Assembly (NCBI RefSeq): GCF_012979235.1
Contig: NZ_JAATWC010000003.1
Span: 1-64,000 of the forward strand
DNA from: Dissulfurirhabdus thermomarina
GTDB lineage: Bacteria; Desulfobacterota; Dissulfuribacteria; Dissulfuribacterales; Dissulfurirhabdaceae
Direction: 5' to 3'
DNA: 64,000 nt
The notes beneath the pieces were generated by a model. That model was not told where the DNA came from. It was given only the letters and a program-made list of their open reading frames with translations, and searched no databases. A program made the position numbers and the translations under genes. This document shows positions 8,345 through 16,227 of this stretch, in pieces (the stretch's first letter is position 1; every line of letters begins with the position of its first letter).

Positions 8345-8952
8345 ATGCCCAGCTCCCCTTCCGGGACGGCCCCCGGGCGCACCAGCCTGGGGCCGCCCGG
8401 CCCCACGTCCACGATGGTGGACGGCAGGCCTCCGGGGGTGCGCCCGCCGTCCAGGACGTAGGCGAGAGTCTCCCCCTCCACGCCAAACCGCTCGACGACC
8501 TCCCCGGCCGTGAGGGCGGGAGGTTCGCCCGACCGATTGGCGCTGGTGGCCGTGACGGGCACCCCGGCGGCCGCCGCCAGGGCCGCCGCCACGGGATGGC
8601 TCGAGATCCGGACCCCCACCTTGCCCGTGTCGGCGGTCACCGCCCGGGGAAGGTCCGCCCGCGCGGGCAGGAGGAGGGTGAGGGGACCGGGCCAGAAGCG
8701 GTGCATGAGGTCCTCGGCCGCGGGCGGGATCTCGACGACGAGGCGTTCGAGGTCCGCCCGCGAGGCCACCAGCACGAGCAGGGGCTTGTCCAGGGGGCGG
8801 CGCTTGAGGCGGAAGACGCGGTCCAGGGCCGCCGGCCGGTCGAGGCGGGCCCCCAGCCCGTAGGTCGTCTCGGTGGGGTAGGCCACCACCCCGCCCCCGG
8901 CCAGGACGCCGGCGGCCGCCTCGACGGAGGTCCCAAGGATTGTCCGGTCCAT
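8341..8952 (-). CDS. tsaC: Threonylcarbamoyl-AMP synthase (TsaC/YrdC/Sua5 family)
   Basis: A 203-residue YrdC-domain protein. It makes threonylcarbamoyl-AMP from threonine, bicarbonate and ATP, the first step of t6A37 modification in ANN-decoding tRNAs. Family motifs are visible: [12 protein letters not shown] near the start, [26 protein letters not shown], and [13 protein letters not shown]. The length fits the single-domain form without the Sua5 extension. The ATG at 8952 has only a weak ribosome site; a TTG at 9003 is possible. It is the last gene of purD-purE-tsaC and meets the RCC1 gene head-on with a 4-base overlap of stop codons, so there is no room for a terminator. Confidence 0.9.
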   Translation of the reverse strand: MDRTILGTSVEAAAGVLAGGGVVAYPTETTYGLGARLDRPAALDRVFRLKRRPLDKPLLVLVASRADLERLVVEIPPAAEDLMHRFWPGPLTLLLPARADLPRAVTADTGKVGVRISSHPVAAALAAAAGVPVTATSANRSGEPPALTAGEVVERFGVEGETLAYVLDGGRTPGGLPSTIVDVGPGGPRLVRPGAVPEGELGI

Positions 8953-9006
8953 CCGGCGGCCCTCGCTCCCCCGGCGGCGGCCCGCCGGATCCGCCGCGGT
9001 CAACGG

Positions 9007-9507
9007 TCAGGAGGCCAACTCTTCGGCCTGCCGTTCCACGGCGGCCGCCATGGCCGCCTTGTGCGCCTCGAGGCGTTCGGCCAGCCGGGGATCCGACAAG
9101 GCCAGGATCTGGACGGCGAGGATGGCGGCGTTACGCGCCCCGGCCGCGCCCAGCGCCACGGTGGCCACCGGGACGCCGGGGGGCATCTGGACGGTGGAGA
9201 GCAGGGCGTCGAGGCCCTGGAGCGGGGAGCCGGCCAGCGGCACCCCCACCACGGGAAGCGTCGTGTGGGCTGCGAGCACCCCGGCGAGGTGCGCAGCCAT
9301 CCCCGCCCCCGCGATGAGCACCTTGAGGCCCCGGCCGGCCGCCCCGCGGGCGTAGGCAGCGGCCCGTTCCGGCGAGCGGTGGGCCGAGGCCACGGTCATC
9401 TCGCAGGGGACACCGAACTCCTCGAGCACCGACCGGGCCGCCTCCATGACCTCCCGGTCGCTCCCGCTGCCGAGCACGATCCCCACCACGGGTGTCGAAT
9501 CCGCCAT
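9007..9507 (-). CDS. purE: N5-carboxyaminoimidazole ribonucleotide mutase, class I
   Basis: A 166-residue class I PurE, which converts N5-CAIR to CAIR in purine synthesis. Signature segments are [25 protein letters not shown] (the catalytic His lies here), [15 protein letters not shown] and [18 protein letters not shown]. The ATG at 9507 has GGGGAGG 6 bases upstream. It lies 17 bases after purD. No purK was seen in the window; the companion enzyme must be elsewhere. Confidence 0.95.
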   Translation of the reverse strand: MADSTPVVGIVLGSGSDREVMEAARSVLEEFGVPCEMTVASAHRSPERAAAYARGAAGRGLKVLIAGAGMAAHLAGVLAAHTTLPVVGVPLAGSPLQGLDALLSTVQMPPGVPVATVALGAAGARNAAILAVQILALSDPRLAERLEAHKAAMAAAVERQAEELAS

Positions 9508-9524
9508 ATCGCCTCCCCGGCCGC

Positions 9525-10820
9525 CTACCCGCCCAGGTGGCGGGCGGCCTTGGCCCCGATGTCCGTGCGGTAGTGCATGCCCTCCCAGGAGATCCGCTCC
9601 ACCGCCTGGTAGGCCCGGTGGATGGCCTCCTGGATGTCGTCGCCGAGGGCGGTCACCCCGAGCACCCGCCCCCCGGCGGTGACGTAGCGCCCGTCCTCCA
9701 TGGCCGTCCCGGCGTGGAAGACCATGACGTCCTCCATGGCCGCCGCCTCCTCCAGCCCGTGGATCACCTTGCCCTTCTCGTAGCCGCCGGGATAGCCCTT
9801 GGAGGCCAGCACCACGCAGACGGCGGCCCGGGGATCCCACTCGAGCCGTACCTCGTCCAACCGCCCCGCCTCCGCGGCCTCGAACAGCTCCATGAGGTCG
9901 GACCGGAGCCTCATGAGGATGGGCTGGGCCTCCGGGTCGCCGAAGCGGCAGTTGAACTCCAACACCCGGGGCTCGCCCTCCTGGATCATGAGGCCGCCGT
10001 AGAGGACGCCCCGGTAGGGGCACCCCTCCCGGTCCATGAAGGCCACCGTGGGCCGCATGATCCGTTCCATGACGGCGTCGAAGACCGCCGGCGTCACCAC
10101 CGGGGCCGGGGAATAGGCCCCCATGCCGCCCGTGTTGGGCCCCCGGTCGCCGTCGAAGACCGGCTTGTGGTCCTGCGACGTGGCCAGCGGCAACACCGTC
10201 CGCCCATCGGTGACCGCCATGAAGGAAGCCTCCTCCCCGGCGAGGAAGTCCTCCACCACGAGGCGGCGGCCGGCCTCCCCGAAGGCGCGCGCCTCGAGGA
10301 TGAGCCGGGCGGCGTCCTCGGCCTCCCCGCGGTCGCGGGCCACGATCACGCCCTTGCCGGCGGCGAGCCCGTCGGCCTTGAGCACCACCGGGAAGGTCTC
10401 GATGCCGGCGATGTGGGCGAGCGCCGCCCCCAGGTCCTCGAAGACCCGGTAACCGGCCGAGGGGATCCCCGCCCGGGCCATGAGGTCCTTGGTGAAGACC
10501 TTGCTGGCCTCGAGCCGGGCCGCCGCCCGGGCCGGGCCGAAGGCCCGGAGGCCCTCGGCCTGGAAGCGGTCCACCAGCCCCGCCGCCAGGGGGGCCTCCG
10601 GCCCCACCACGGTGAGATCCACGCCCTCCGACCGGGCCAGGGCCACGAGGCCGTCGAGGTCGGTGGCCCCAACCGGGACGCAGCGGGCATGCCGCTGAAT
10701 ACCGGCGTTGCCCGGGGCGCAGAGGACCTCCCCGACCCTCGGGCTGGCGGCGAGCTTCCAGCAGAGGGCGTGTTCGCGCCCCCCCGATCCCACGACGAGC
10801 ACCTTGCGCTTCCGATCCAT
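9525..10820 (-). CDS. purD: Phosphoribosylamine-glycine ligase
   Basis: A 431-residue GAR synthetase, which joins glycine to phosphoribosylamine with ATP. The N-domain begins KVLVVGSGGREHALCWKLA. The ATP-grasp core includes VVLKADGLAAGKGVIVA, GPNTGGMGAYSPAPV and VLEFNCRFGDPEAQ. Full length for the family. It is the first gene of a purD-purE-tsaC operon and has a near-consensus promoter just upstream at 10869-10897. Confidence 0.97.
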   Translation of the reverse strand: MDRKRKVLVVGSGGREHALCWKLAASPRVGEVLCAPGNAGIQRHARCVPVGATDLDGLVALARSEGVDLTVVGPEAPLAAGLVDRFQAEGLRAFGPARAAARLEASKVFTKDLMARAGIPSAGYRVFEDLGAALAHIAGIETFPVVLKADGLAAGKGVIVARDRGEAEDAARLILEARAFGEAGRRLVVEDFLAGEEASFMAVTDGRTVLPLATSQDHKPVFDGDRGPNTGGMGAYSPAPVVTPAVFDAVMERIMRPTVAFMDREGCPYRGVLYGGLMIQEGEPRVLEFNCRFGDPEAQPILMRLRSDLMELFEAAEAGRLDEVRLEWDPRAAVCVVLASKGYPGGYEKGKVIHGLEEAAAMEDVMVFHAGTAMEDGRYVTAGGRVLGVTALGDDIQEAIHRAYQAVERISWEGMHYRTDIGAKAARHLGG

Positions 10821-10868
10821 GGCCCCTCCCTGCTCACGCCCGGCCCCGGCCGGGCTGGCTCGGCCGCC

Positions 10869-10897
10869 AGCCTAGCCAGCCCGAAAGCAGGTGTCAA
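10869..10897 (-). promoter_or_regulatory. Promoter of the purD operon
   Basis: On the minus strand TTGACA (10897-10892) and TAGGCT (10874-10869) are separated by 17 bases, with the start codon about 50 bases downstream. No PurR box was recognised. Confidence 0.65.
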
Positions 10898-10958
10898 GGA
10901 ACGGCACCGCTTCGGGAAGCCCACAACATGCCGTTTTGCTGACAATTTCCATTTTCTC

Positions 10959-10985
10959 TTGACGCGGCGGCCAGGACAATATAAA
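10959..10985 (+). promoter_or_regulatory. Candidate promoter of the TetR-family gene
   Basis: TTGACG (10959-10964) and TATAAA (10980-10985) are spaced 15 bases, shorter than ideal. The operator-like palindrome begins at the next base, so a bound repressor would cover the transcription start. Confidence 0.5.
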
Positions 10986-11016
10986 TGAATGAATCTGCAT
11001 TCACATTTATTGAATG
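10986..11016. promoter_or_regulatory. FadR-type operator, palindrome plus an extra half-site
   Basis: TGAATGAATCTGCATTCA (10986-11003) is an 18-bp palindrome with perfect 6-bp half-sites TGAATG/CATTCA. A third half-site, TGAATG, lies at 11011-11016. The pattern closely resembles the TGAATGA-N5-CATTCA operator known for the Bacillus TetR-family fatty-acid regulator FadR (YsiA). The downstream gene encodes a protein of that type, so autoregulation is inferred. Confidence 0.65.
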
Positions 11017-11041
11017 TGGCGCACCCCCGCCCTCCGCCCGC

Positions 11042-11650
11042 ATGAAGATCTCCGACAAACACGACAAGATCGTCCAGGCGGCCATCCGCATCTTCGCCCG
11101 GAACGGGTTCTTCAATTCCCGGATCGCCGAGATCGCCAAGGAAGCCAACGTGGCGGACGGGACCATCTACCTCTACTTCAACAATAAGTACGACATCCTC
11201 ATCACCATCTTCGAGGAGGAGATCGGCAAGATCATCGCCCGGGTGCGCCAGGAGGTCAACACCGCCGCCGACCCCCGGGAAAAGCTCGAGCGCTTCGCCC
11301 AGCTCCACCTGAGCCTCGTGGAGGAGAACCGCGACCTGGCGGAGGTGATCCAGGTGGAACTCCGCCAGAGCAGCAAGTTCATGAAGGACTACCGCAACAA
11401 GAAGTTCGCGGAATACCTCAACATCATCTCTCATATCGTCCGCGAGGGCTAGGCCGAGGGGATCTTCCGCAAGGAGGTCCTCCCCGGCGTCTTCAAGCGG
11501 GCCTTCTTCGGCGCCCTCGACGAGATGTCGCGGTTCTGGGTGCTCTCACCCAAGAAGAAATACAGCGTCGGGACCGCGGCCCGCCAGATCAGCCAGTTCT
11601 TCCTGGAGGGGATCCTCCGCGAGGACGCCCCGCCGCGGGCGGACGGCTGA
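11042..11650 (+). pseudogene. TetR/AcrR regulator (FadR-like) interrupted by an in-frame TAG
   Basis: Codons 1-136 encode a TetR DNA-binding domain (IVQAAIRIFARNGFFNS, then IAEIAKEANVADGTIYLYF) and the start of the ligand domain, with motifs typical of fatty-acid-responsive FadR/YsiA-like repressors. A TAG at 11450-11452 stops the frame. The same frame continues without shift for 65 more codons (AEGIFRKEVLPGVFKRAFFG through FFLEGILRED) to a TGA at 11648. Related proteins usually have Gln at this spot (EGQxEG), one base from TAG. The 136-residue product lacks the C-terminal dimerisation helices. It could be a true nonsense mutation, suppressed, or a sequence error. If annotators trust the stop, the gene is 11042-11452. 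Confidence 0.8.
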
Positions 11651-11846
11651 TCCCGCCGAAACGGGCGCCTCGCCGTCCCGCGTGGCCCTGGGCATCCGGC
11701 CCCCAGACCCGAACGGAACAGGATCCAGCCCCGAGACGGCCCAGGTGGAGGTGTGGGGAAACGTTGCTCGTGGAGGCGGGGAGAGCGCCGAGGACGAGGC
11801 CGCCCGATGCACCGCCGCGACCGGCGCCGCTTCGGCGGCGCCACAC

Positions 11847-11878
11847 AAAAAAAACGGACCGGCCGATGGGCCGGTCCG
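11847..11878 (-). terminator. Terminator of tRNA-His
   Basis: On the minus strand a perfect 10-bp stem (11869-11878 with 11855-11864) with a 4-base loop is followed by eight T (11854-11847). It begins 12 bases after the tRNA 3' end. A separate GC-rich hairpin at about 11822-11842 flanks it. Confidence 0.9.
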
Positions 11879-11889
11879 CCGGATGCCGG

Positions 11890-11967
11890 TGGGGTGAGCG
11901 GTGGGATTCGAACCCACGACCTCCGGGGCCACAACCCGACGCTCTAACCAACTGAGCTACGCCCACC
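11890..11967 (-). tRNA. tRNA-His (anticodon GTG), CCA encoded
   Basis: The minus strand folds as a cloverleaf: acceptor GTGGGCG with CGCTCAC, D-stem GCTC/GAGC, anticodon stem TCGGG/CCCGG with loop TTGTGGC (anticodon GTG), and T-arm GTGGG-TTCGAAT-CCCAC. The extra G at -1 pairs with discriminator C73, the hallmark of tRNA-His. CCA is encoded at 11892-11890. A promoter and a terminator flank it. Confidence 0.95.
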
Positions 11968-12017
11968 ACAGGACCGACGCGCCGCACGTGGACCATGCCA
12001 CACGCCGGAGTGGAGTA

Positions 12018-12047
12018 CATTTACTGGCCGGCCCCCCTCCCTGTCAA
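12018..12047 (-). promoter_or_regulatory. Promoter of tRNA-His
   Basis: On the minus strand TTGACA (12047-12042) and TAAATG (12023-12018) are 18 bases apart. The -35 box overlaps the stop codon of the upstream thioredoxin-fold gene. The -10 box is about 50 bases before the mature tRNA 5' end. Confidence 0.65.
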
Positions 12048-12562
12048 GTAGAGGCCGGCCCGCCCCGCGCGGCCGCCACGGCCTCGCGCAGCCAGCCCTC
12101 CACCTCTGCCTGGGGCGGCAGCCGCCCGGCGCAGACCACCTTTCCATCCACCACCAGGGCCGGGGTCTTGAAGACCCCGTAGCGCCAGATCTCGTCCAGG
12201 TCCCGGACGTGGTCGAGGTCCGCGGCGACACCCCAGCGGTCCAGGACGAGGCGCACCATCTCCTCGAGCCGGTTGCAGCTGACGCAGTCCTTGCCCAGGA
12301 TGCGGATGGTGAGGGCGGAGGCGGGTTCGGGCGCCGGCTCCCCGTGCTCCCGGCGCCAGAGGTCCGCCAGCGCCGCGAGGTACTCTTCGCGGGCGGTGTC
12401 CGGGACGTAGTTCCGGGCGGTGAGCCGGTCGAGGAGCCGCCGGGCCGCCTCCCGGGGCGGCAGCCCCCCGGGACCGGCCTCGGCCGCCACCTCGGCCATG
12501 GCCCGCTCGAGGCCGATGAGCCCCACGTTGGCCCTTCCGATGCGAATGGTCCGTGCGCTCAT
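12044..12562 (-). CDS. Thioredoxin-fold protein with redox CXXC (MTH895-like)
   Basis: A 172-residue protein in two parts. Residues about 95-165 resemble the small redox-active disulfide protein family (TIGR00412 type): ALTIRILGKDCVSCNRLEEM carries the CVSC motif, and VFKTPALVVDGKVVCAGRLP supplies the cis-Pro. The first 85 residues (IRIGRANVGLIGLERAMAEV, then LTARNYVPDTAREEYLAAL) form a helical domain I do not recognise by name. It is probably a cytosolic thiol-disulfide protein; its partner is unknown. The ATG at 12562 follows GGGAGA. It is a single gene between the tRNA-His promoter and a divergent small membrane gene. Confidence 0.75.
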   Translation of the reverse strand: MSARTIRIGRANVGLIGLERAMAEVAAEAGPGGLPPREAARRLLDRLTARNYVPDTAREEYLAALADLWRREHGEPAPEPASALTIRILGKDCVSCNRLEEMVRLVLDRWGVAADLDHVRDLDEIWRYGVFKTPALVVDGKVVCAGRLPPQAEVEGWLREAVAAARGGPAST

Positions 12563-12736
12563 GGATGTCTCCCGCGGCTGGCCTCCGGCCAGCCCAATGA
12601 CTAGACTATGGGTGGTAGGGCCATGGAAACGGCGGCGCCGCCTCCCGGTGACGGGTGCCCGGGCCATCCCTTCCCGGGCGCGGTGCGGCCCCATCTTCGA
12701 CGGAGACTCCATCGACAGGAGACGCCTGCATCCATC

Positions 12737-13009
12737 ATGACCATGGAGACGCCCCAACTCATCGACGCCGTCGTCACCTGGACCCTGGCCGGTCTCAGTA
12801 TTATCGGCGCGGTCCTGAACATCAAGAAGCGGCGGTCGGGCTTTGCCTTCTACACCGTGGCCAACGTGGGCTGGGTCGTCGTGGACGTCTACCACGGGAT
12901 CTACGCCCAGGCCGCCCTCTTCGTGGTCTTCACGGGGCTGTCCTCGTGGGGGTGGATCGAGTGGGGCCGCAAGGGCTGGAAGGGGGCCGGGGTGCCGCCC
13001 GTGCCCTGA
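12737..13009 (+). CDS. Small PnuC-like membrane protein
   Basis: A 90-residue protein with about three membrane helices (AVVTWTLAGLSIIGAVLNI, FAFYTVANVGWVVVDVYHG and AALFVVFTGLSSWGWIEW). The KKRRSGFAFYTVANVGWVVVD stretch resembles part of the PnuC nicotinamide riboside transporter fold, but at less than half its length. It may act as an oligomer, as half-transporters do; transport is inferred only. The start at 12737 is uncertain: AGGAGA is 14 bases upstream, and an ATG two codons later is equally plausible. The archease gene follows by 22 bases. Confidence 0.65.
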   Translation: MTMETPQLIDAVVTWTLAGLSIIGAVLNIKKRRSGFAFYTVANVGWVVVDVYHGIYAQAALFVVFTGLSSWGWIEWGRKGWKGAGVPPVP

Positions 13010-13031
13010 GCCCCCCGGAGGGGATACCGCC

Positions 13032-13439
13032 ATGGAGACCTTCGAGCACGGCGCCGACATCGGTATCCGCGGCCGGGGGCCCACCTTGGAGGCCGCCTTC
13101 GCCGACGCCGCCCGGGCCCTCTTCTCCCTGGTGGTCACCAACCTGGACGCGGTCCGGCCCGTGGAGGCCGTCCCGGTCCGATGCACCGGGGACGACCTCG
13201 AGGGACTCTTCGTGGCCTGGCTGAACACGCTGCTGGCCGAGGCCGACATCCGCGGCTTCGTCTTCTCCGGCTTCGAGGTCTCCATCCGCGGGCTCGGGCT
13301 CTCCGGGACGGCCCGGGGCGAACCCTTCGACCCCGCCCGCCACGAGCCGGGCGTGGAGGTGAAGGGGGCCACCTACACGGAACTGGCGGTCCGGGAGACC
13401 GGCCCGGGGTGGATCGCCCAGTGTGTGGTGGACGTCTGA
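13032..13439 (+). CDS. Archease, RtcB cofactor
   Basis: A 135-residue archease-family protein. It begins ETFEHGADIGIRGRGPTLE and has the typical DLEGLFVAWLNTLLAEAD segment and acidic residues that bind the metal in this family. Archease activates RtcB and speeds its guanylylation. The adjacent downstream rtcB supports this role. The ATG at 13032 follows GGAGGGG. A 78-bp palindromic repeat begins one base after the stop codon and separates it from rtcB. Confidence 0.92.
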   Translation: METFEHGADIGIRGRGPTLEAAFADAARALFSLVVTNLDAVRPVEAVPVRCTGDDLEGLFVAWLNTLLAEADIRGFVFSGFEVSIRGLGLSGTARGEPFDPARHEPGVEVKGATYTELAVRETGPGWIAQCVVDV

Positions 13440-13517
13440 GACCTGGATCCGTGGCGGCGTTCATTATCGTCGCCGCCTCGCACCTGGCCTGTTCTTGAAC
13501 GCCCGCGGATCCAGGTC
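13440..13517. repeat. Palindromic repeat family 1, short copy
   Basis: A 78-bp element between archease and rtcB with terminal inverted repeats (GACCTGGATCCG at one end, CGGATCCAGGTC at the other, extending to TTCATT/TTGAACG inside). On the minus strand its first 50 bases match the left part of the longer element at 33135-33359. It starts right after a stop codon and ends 20 bases before the rtcB ATG. Confidence 0.8.
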
Positions 13518-13537
13518 AAAGAGAGGAGGACCCCGCC

Positions 13538-14968
13538 ATGGACATCTCCAACCTGGAAAGGATCGGCGAGACCCAGTGGGAGATCCCACGGCAGGGCGAG
13601 ATGCGGGTCCCCGCGCGCATCTTCGCCACCGAGGACCTCGTCCGGGCCATGGACGAGAAGGTCCGGGAGCAACTCATCAACGTGGCCTGCCTCCCCGGCC
13701 TCGTGGGTGCGGCCCTGGCCATGCCGGACGCCCACTGGGGCTACGGGTTCCCCATCGGCGGGGTGGCGGCCTTCGACCCCGAGGCCGGCGGGGTCATCTC
13801 CGTGGGCGGCGTCGGCTACGACATCTCCTGCGGGGTCCGGACCCTGCTCACCGGGCTGACCCGGGCGGAGGTGCAACCCCGCCTCGAGGCCCTCATCGAC
13901 CGGCTCTTCGAGGTGGTCCCCTGCGGCGTGGGCTCGGAGGGGAAGATCCGCCTCGCCCCGGACCGCCTCGACGAGGTCCTCGTGGACGGCGCCCGCTGGG
14001 CGGTGGAAAGGGGCTACGGGACCCCGGACGACCTGGCCCACGTGGAAGAAGGGGGGCGCATCGAGGGCGCCGACCCCGCCTGCGTCTCCGACACCGCCAA
14101 GCGCCGCCAGCACCGCCAGGTGGGCACCCTCGGCTCGGGCAACCACTACCTCGAGATCCAGTACGTGGACGAGATCTGGCACCGGCCGTCCGCCGAGGCC
14201 CTCGGGCTCCGGGAAGACGACGTGGTGGTGGCCATCCACTGCGGCTCCCGGGCCCTCGGGCACCAGATCGGCACCGACTACCTCCAGGTCCTCGGCCGGG
14301 CCGCCAAGAAGTACGCCATCCCCATCCGCGAGCGCGAGCTGGTCTGCGCCCCCATCCGCTCCCCGGAGGGCGAACGCTACTTCAAGGCCATGGCCTGCGG
14401 CATCAACTGCGCCCTCGCCAACCGCCAGGTCCTCACCCACCTCGTCCGGGAGGTCTTCGCGGAGATCCTGCCCCGCGCCGAGGTCCGGACCCTCTACGAT
14501 GTCAGCCACAACACCTGCAAGGTGGAGACCCACGTGGTGGACGGCACGCCCCGGCGCCTCTACGTCCACCGAAAGGGCGCCACCCGGGCCTTCGGCCCGG
14601 GCCGGCCGGAGATCCCCGCCGCCTTCCGCCGCGTGGGCCAGCCCTGCCTCATCGGCGGCACCATGGGCACCTGCTCCTACATCCTGGTGGGCCTCGAATC
14701 CGGGGAGCGGCTCGCCTGGGGCTCGGCCTGCCACGGGGCGGGGCGCGCCATGAGCCGCAAGGCGGCCCTCAAGCGCTGGACCGGCCGGAAGGTGGTGGCC
14801 GAGCTCGCCCACCGGGGCATCCTCGTCCGCGCGGCCAGCTACCGCGGAGCCGCGGAAGAGGCCCCCGGCGCCTACAAGGACGTGACCGCCGTGGTGGACG
14901 CCACCGACGCGGCGGGCCTGGCCCGGAAGGTGGCGCGGGTGCGGCCCATGGCCTGCCTCAAGGGCTAG
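13538..14968 (+). CDS. rtcB: tRNA-splicing ligase RtcB
   Basis: A 476-residue RtcB RNA ligase, which joins 2',3'-cyclic phosphate or 3'-phosphate ends to 5'-OH ends using GTP and Mn2+. Seen motifs: VGGVGYDISCGVR, PCGVGSEGK, LGSGNHYLEIQ, HCGSRALGHQ, and SACHGAGRAMSR, whose His is the guanylylated residue in the family. Full length. The ATG at 13538 follows GAGAGGAGG. Role in bacteria is RNA repair. The 3' end overlaps the convergent cfa gene by 11 bases. Confidence 0.95.
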   Translation: MDISNLERIGETQWEIPRQGEMRVPARIFATEDLVRAMDEKVREQLINVACLPGLVGAALAMPDAHWGYGFPIGGVAAFDPEAGGVISVGGVGYDISCGVRTLLTGLTRAEVQPRLEALIDRLFEVVPCGVGSEGKIRLAPDRLDEVLVDGARWAVERGYGTPDDLAHVEEGGRIEGADPACVSDTAKRRQHRQVGTLGSGNHYLEIQYVDEIWHRPSAEALGLREDDVVVAIHCGSRALGHQIGTDYLQVLGRAAKKYAIPIRERELVCAPIRSPEGERYFKAMACGINCALANRQVLTHLVREVFAEILPRAEVRTLYDVSHNTCKVETHVVDGTPRRLYVHRKGATRAFGPGRPEIPAAFRRVGQPCLIGGTMGTCSYILVGLESGERLAWGSACHGAGRAMSRKAALKRWTGRKVVAELAHRGILVRAASYRGAAEEAPGAYKDVTAVVDATDAAGLARKVARVRPMACLKG

Positions 14969-16199
14969 CGGCGGCCGGGTGGGGCGGGAAGCCGCCCTCC
15001 GCCGCCTCGTAGAAGTGCCGCCGGGTGAGCGGCAGATCCTCCCGCCGCCCCCGGCTGTAGAGCAGCTGGAAGAGGTGGAGGTCGCCCTCGCCGAAGGCCG
15101 CCCGGGAGCCGTGGAGGTAGAGGCGCCACATCCGGACGAAGGCCTCGCCCATCCGCCCGGCGATCTCCCCGCTCCGGGCCTCGAAGCGCTCGATCCAGTG
15201 CCCGAGGGTCCGGTGGTAGTGGCGGCGGAGGTTCTCGAGGTCCAGGAAGTCGAAGCCCGCGCGCTCCGCCGCCGGCAGGATCTCCACCAGGGCCGGAATG
15301 TAGCCGCCCGGGAAGATGTGGGCCCGGATCCAGGGATCCGTCTCCCTGGGCAGGATGCGCCCGATGGTGTGGAGCAGGAAGAGTCCCCGGGGCTTCAAGA
15401 GCCGCCGGACCCGCTCGAAGAAGACCGGGATGTTGCGCCGGCCCACGTGCTCGAACATCCCCACCGAGACCACCCGGTCGAAGGGCCCGTCGCGCCCGGG
15501 GTCCAGCTCCCGGTAGTCCGCCAGCCGCACCTCCACCCGGTCGGCCGCCCCGGCCCGCCGGATCCGCTCCCTGGCCAGCTCCAGCTGCCGCTCCGAGAGC
15601 GTGATCCCCAGGGCGCGGACGCCCGGCGTCTCCGCCGCGGCCAGGAGCAGGCTCCCCCACCCGCAGCCGACGTCCAGGAGCCGGTGTCCGGGCCTCAGGC
15701 CCGCCTTCCGGAGCACCAGGGCGTTCTTCGCCCGCTGGGCGGTCTCGAGGTCGGTTTCGGGGGTCTCGAAGTAGGCGCAGGAGTAGTTGAGCCCCTCGTC
15801 GAGCCAGAGCCGGTAGAACTCGTTGCCCCGGTCGTAGTGGTGGCTGATCTCGCGCCGGGCGCGGCGGAGGCCGCTCCGGCCCCGGAGGTGCCACCAGCAC
15901 AGGCGCGCCTTCTTGAGGGGGGAAAGCCGCGCGAAGAGGTCCTCCCGGTAGGCCAGGCCGAGGAGCGCGCCGAGGTCGCCCTCCACATCGAGGTGCCCCG
16001 CGACGTAGGCCTCGCCGAAGCCCATGGAGGGATCCCCGGCCACCCGTTCGAGGGCCGAGGGGTGCCGCACGTGGAGGGTGAAGGCCGGGGCGGTCTCGGA
16101 GGCCAGCTCCGTGCCGTCCCAGAGGCGGACGCGCCAGCCGGGCTCGGCCCGGGGCGGCAGGAGCGACGAGAGCAGGCGCCGGGCGGAGCGGACGTTCAT
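14958..16199 (-). CDS. cfa: Cyclopropane-fatty-acyl-phospholipid synthase family methyltransferase
   Basis: A 413-residue SAM-dependent methyltransferase of the Cfa family, which adds a methylene bridge to unsaturated acyl chains of membrane lipids. The N-terminal lipid-binding domain contains PSMGFGEAYVAGHLDVEGD. Then come ISHHYDRGNEFYRLWLDE and the SAM site LLDVGCGWGSLLLAAAE, with VVSVGMFEHVG and a C-terminal YRTLGHWIERFEA-like segment. Length matches Cfa. The ATG at 16199 follows GGAGGAGAAACC. It lies 28 bases after the aminomutase-like gene, probably co-transcribed. Confidence 0.9.
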   Translation of the reverse strand: MNVRSARRLLSSLLPPRAEPGWRVRLWDGTELASETAPAFTLHVRHPSALERVAGDPSMGFGEAYVAGHLDVEGDLGALLGLAYREDLFARLSPLKKARLCWWHLRGRSGLRRARREISHHYDRGNEFYRLWLDEGLNYSCAYFETPETDLETAQRAKNALVLRKAGLRPGHRLLDVGCGWGSLLLAAAETPGVRALGITLSERQLELARERIRRAGAADRVEVRLADYRELDPGRDGPFDRVVSVGMFEHVGRRNIPVFFERVRRLLKPRGLFLLHTIGRILPRETDPWIRAHIFPGGYIPALVEILPAAERAGFDFLDLENLRRHYHRTLGHWIERFEARSGEIAGRMGEAFVRMWRLYLHGSRAAFGEGDLHLFQLLYSRGRREDLPLTRRHFYEAAEGGFPPHPAAASP

Positions 16200-16227
16200 C
16201 GGTTTCTCCTCCTTTCCTTCTTTTTCC

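Noticed and set aside
11450-11452. Pyrrolysine or other recoding of the TAG
   Set aside because: Many genes here end in TAG (for example rtcB, ilvN, tsaC) and no pyl gene or recoding hairpin was seen, so a nonsense change or error is simpler.
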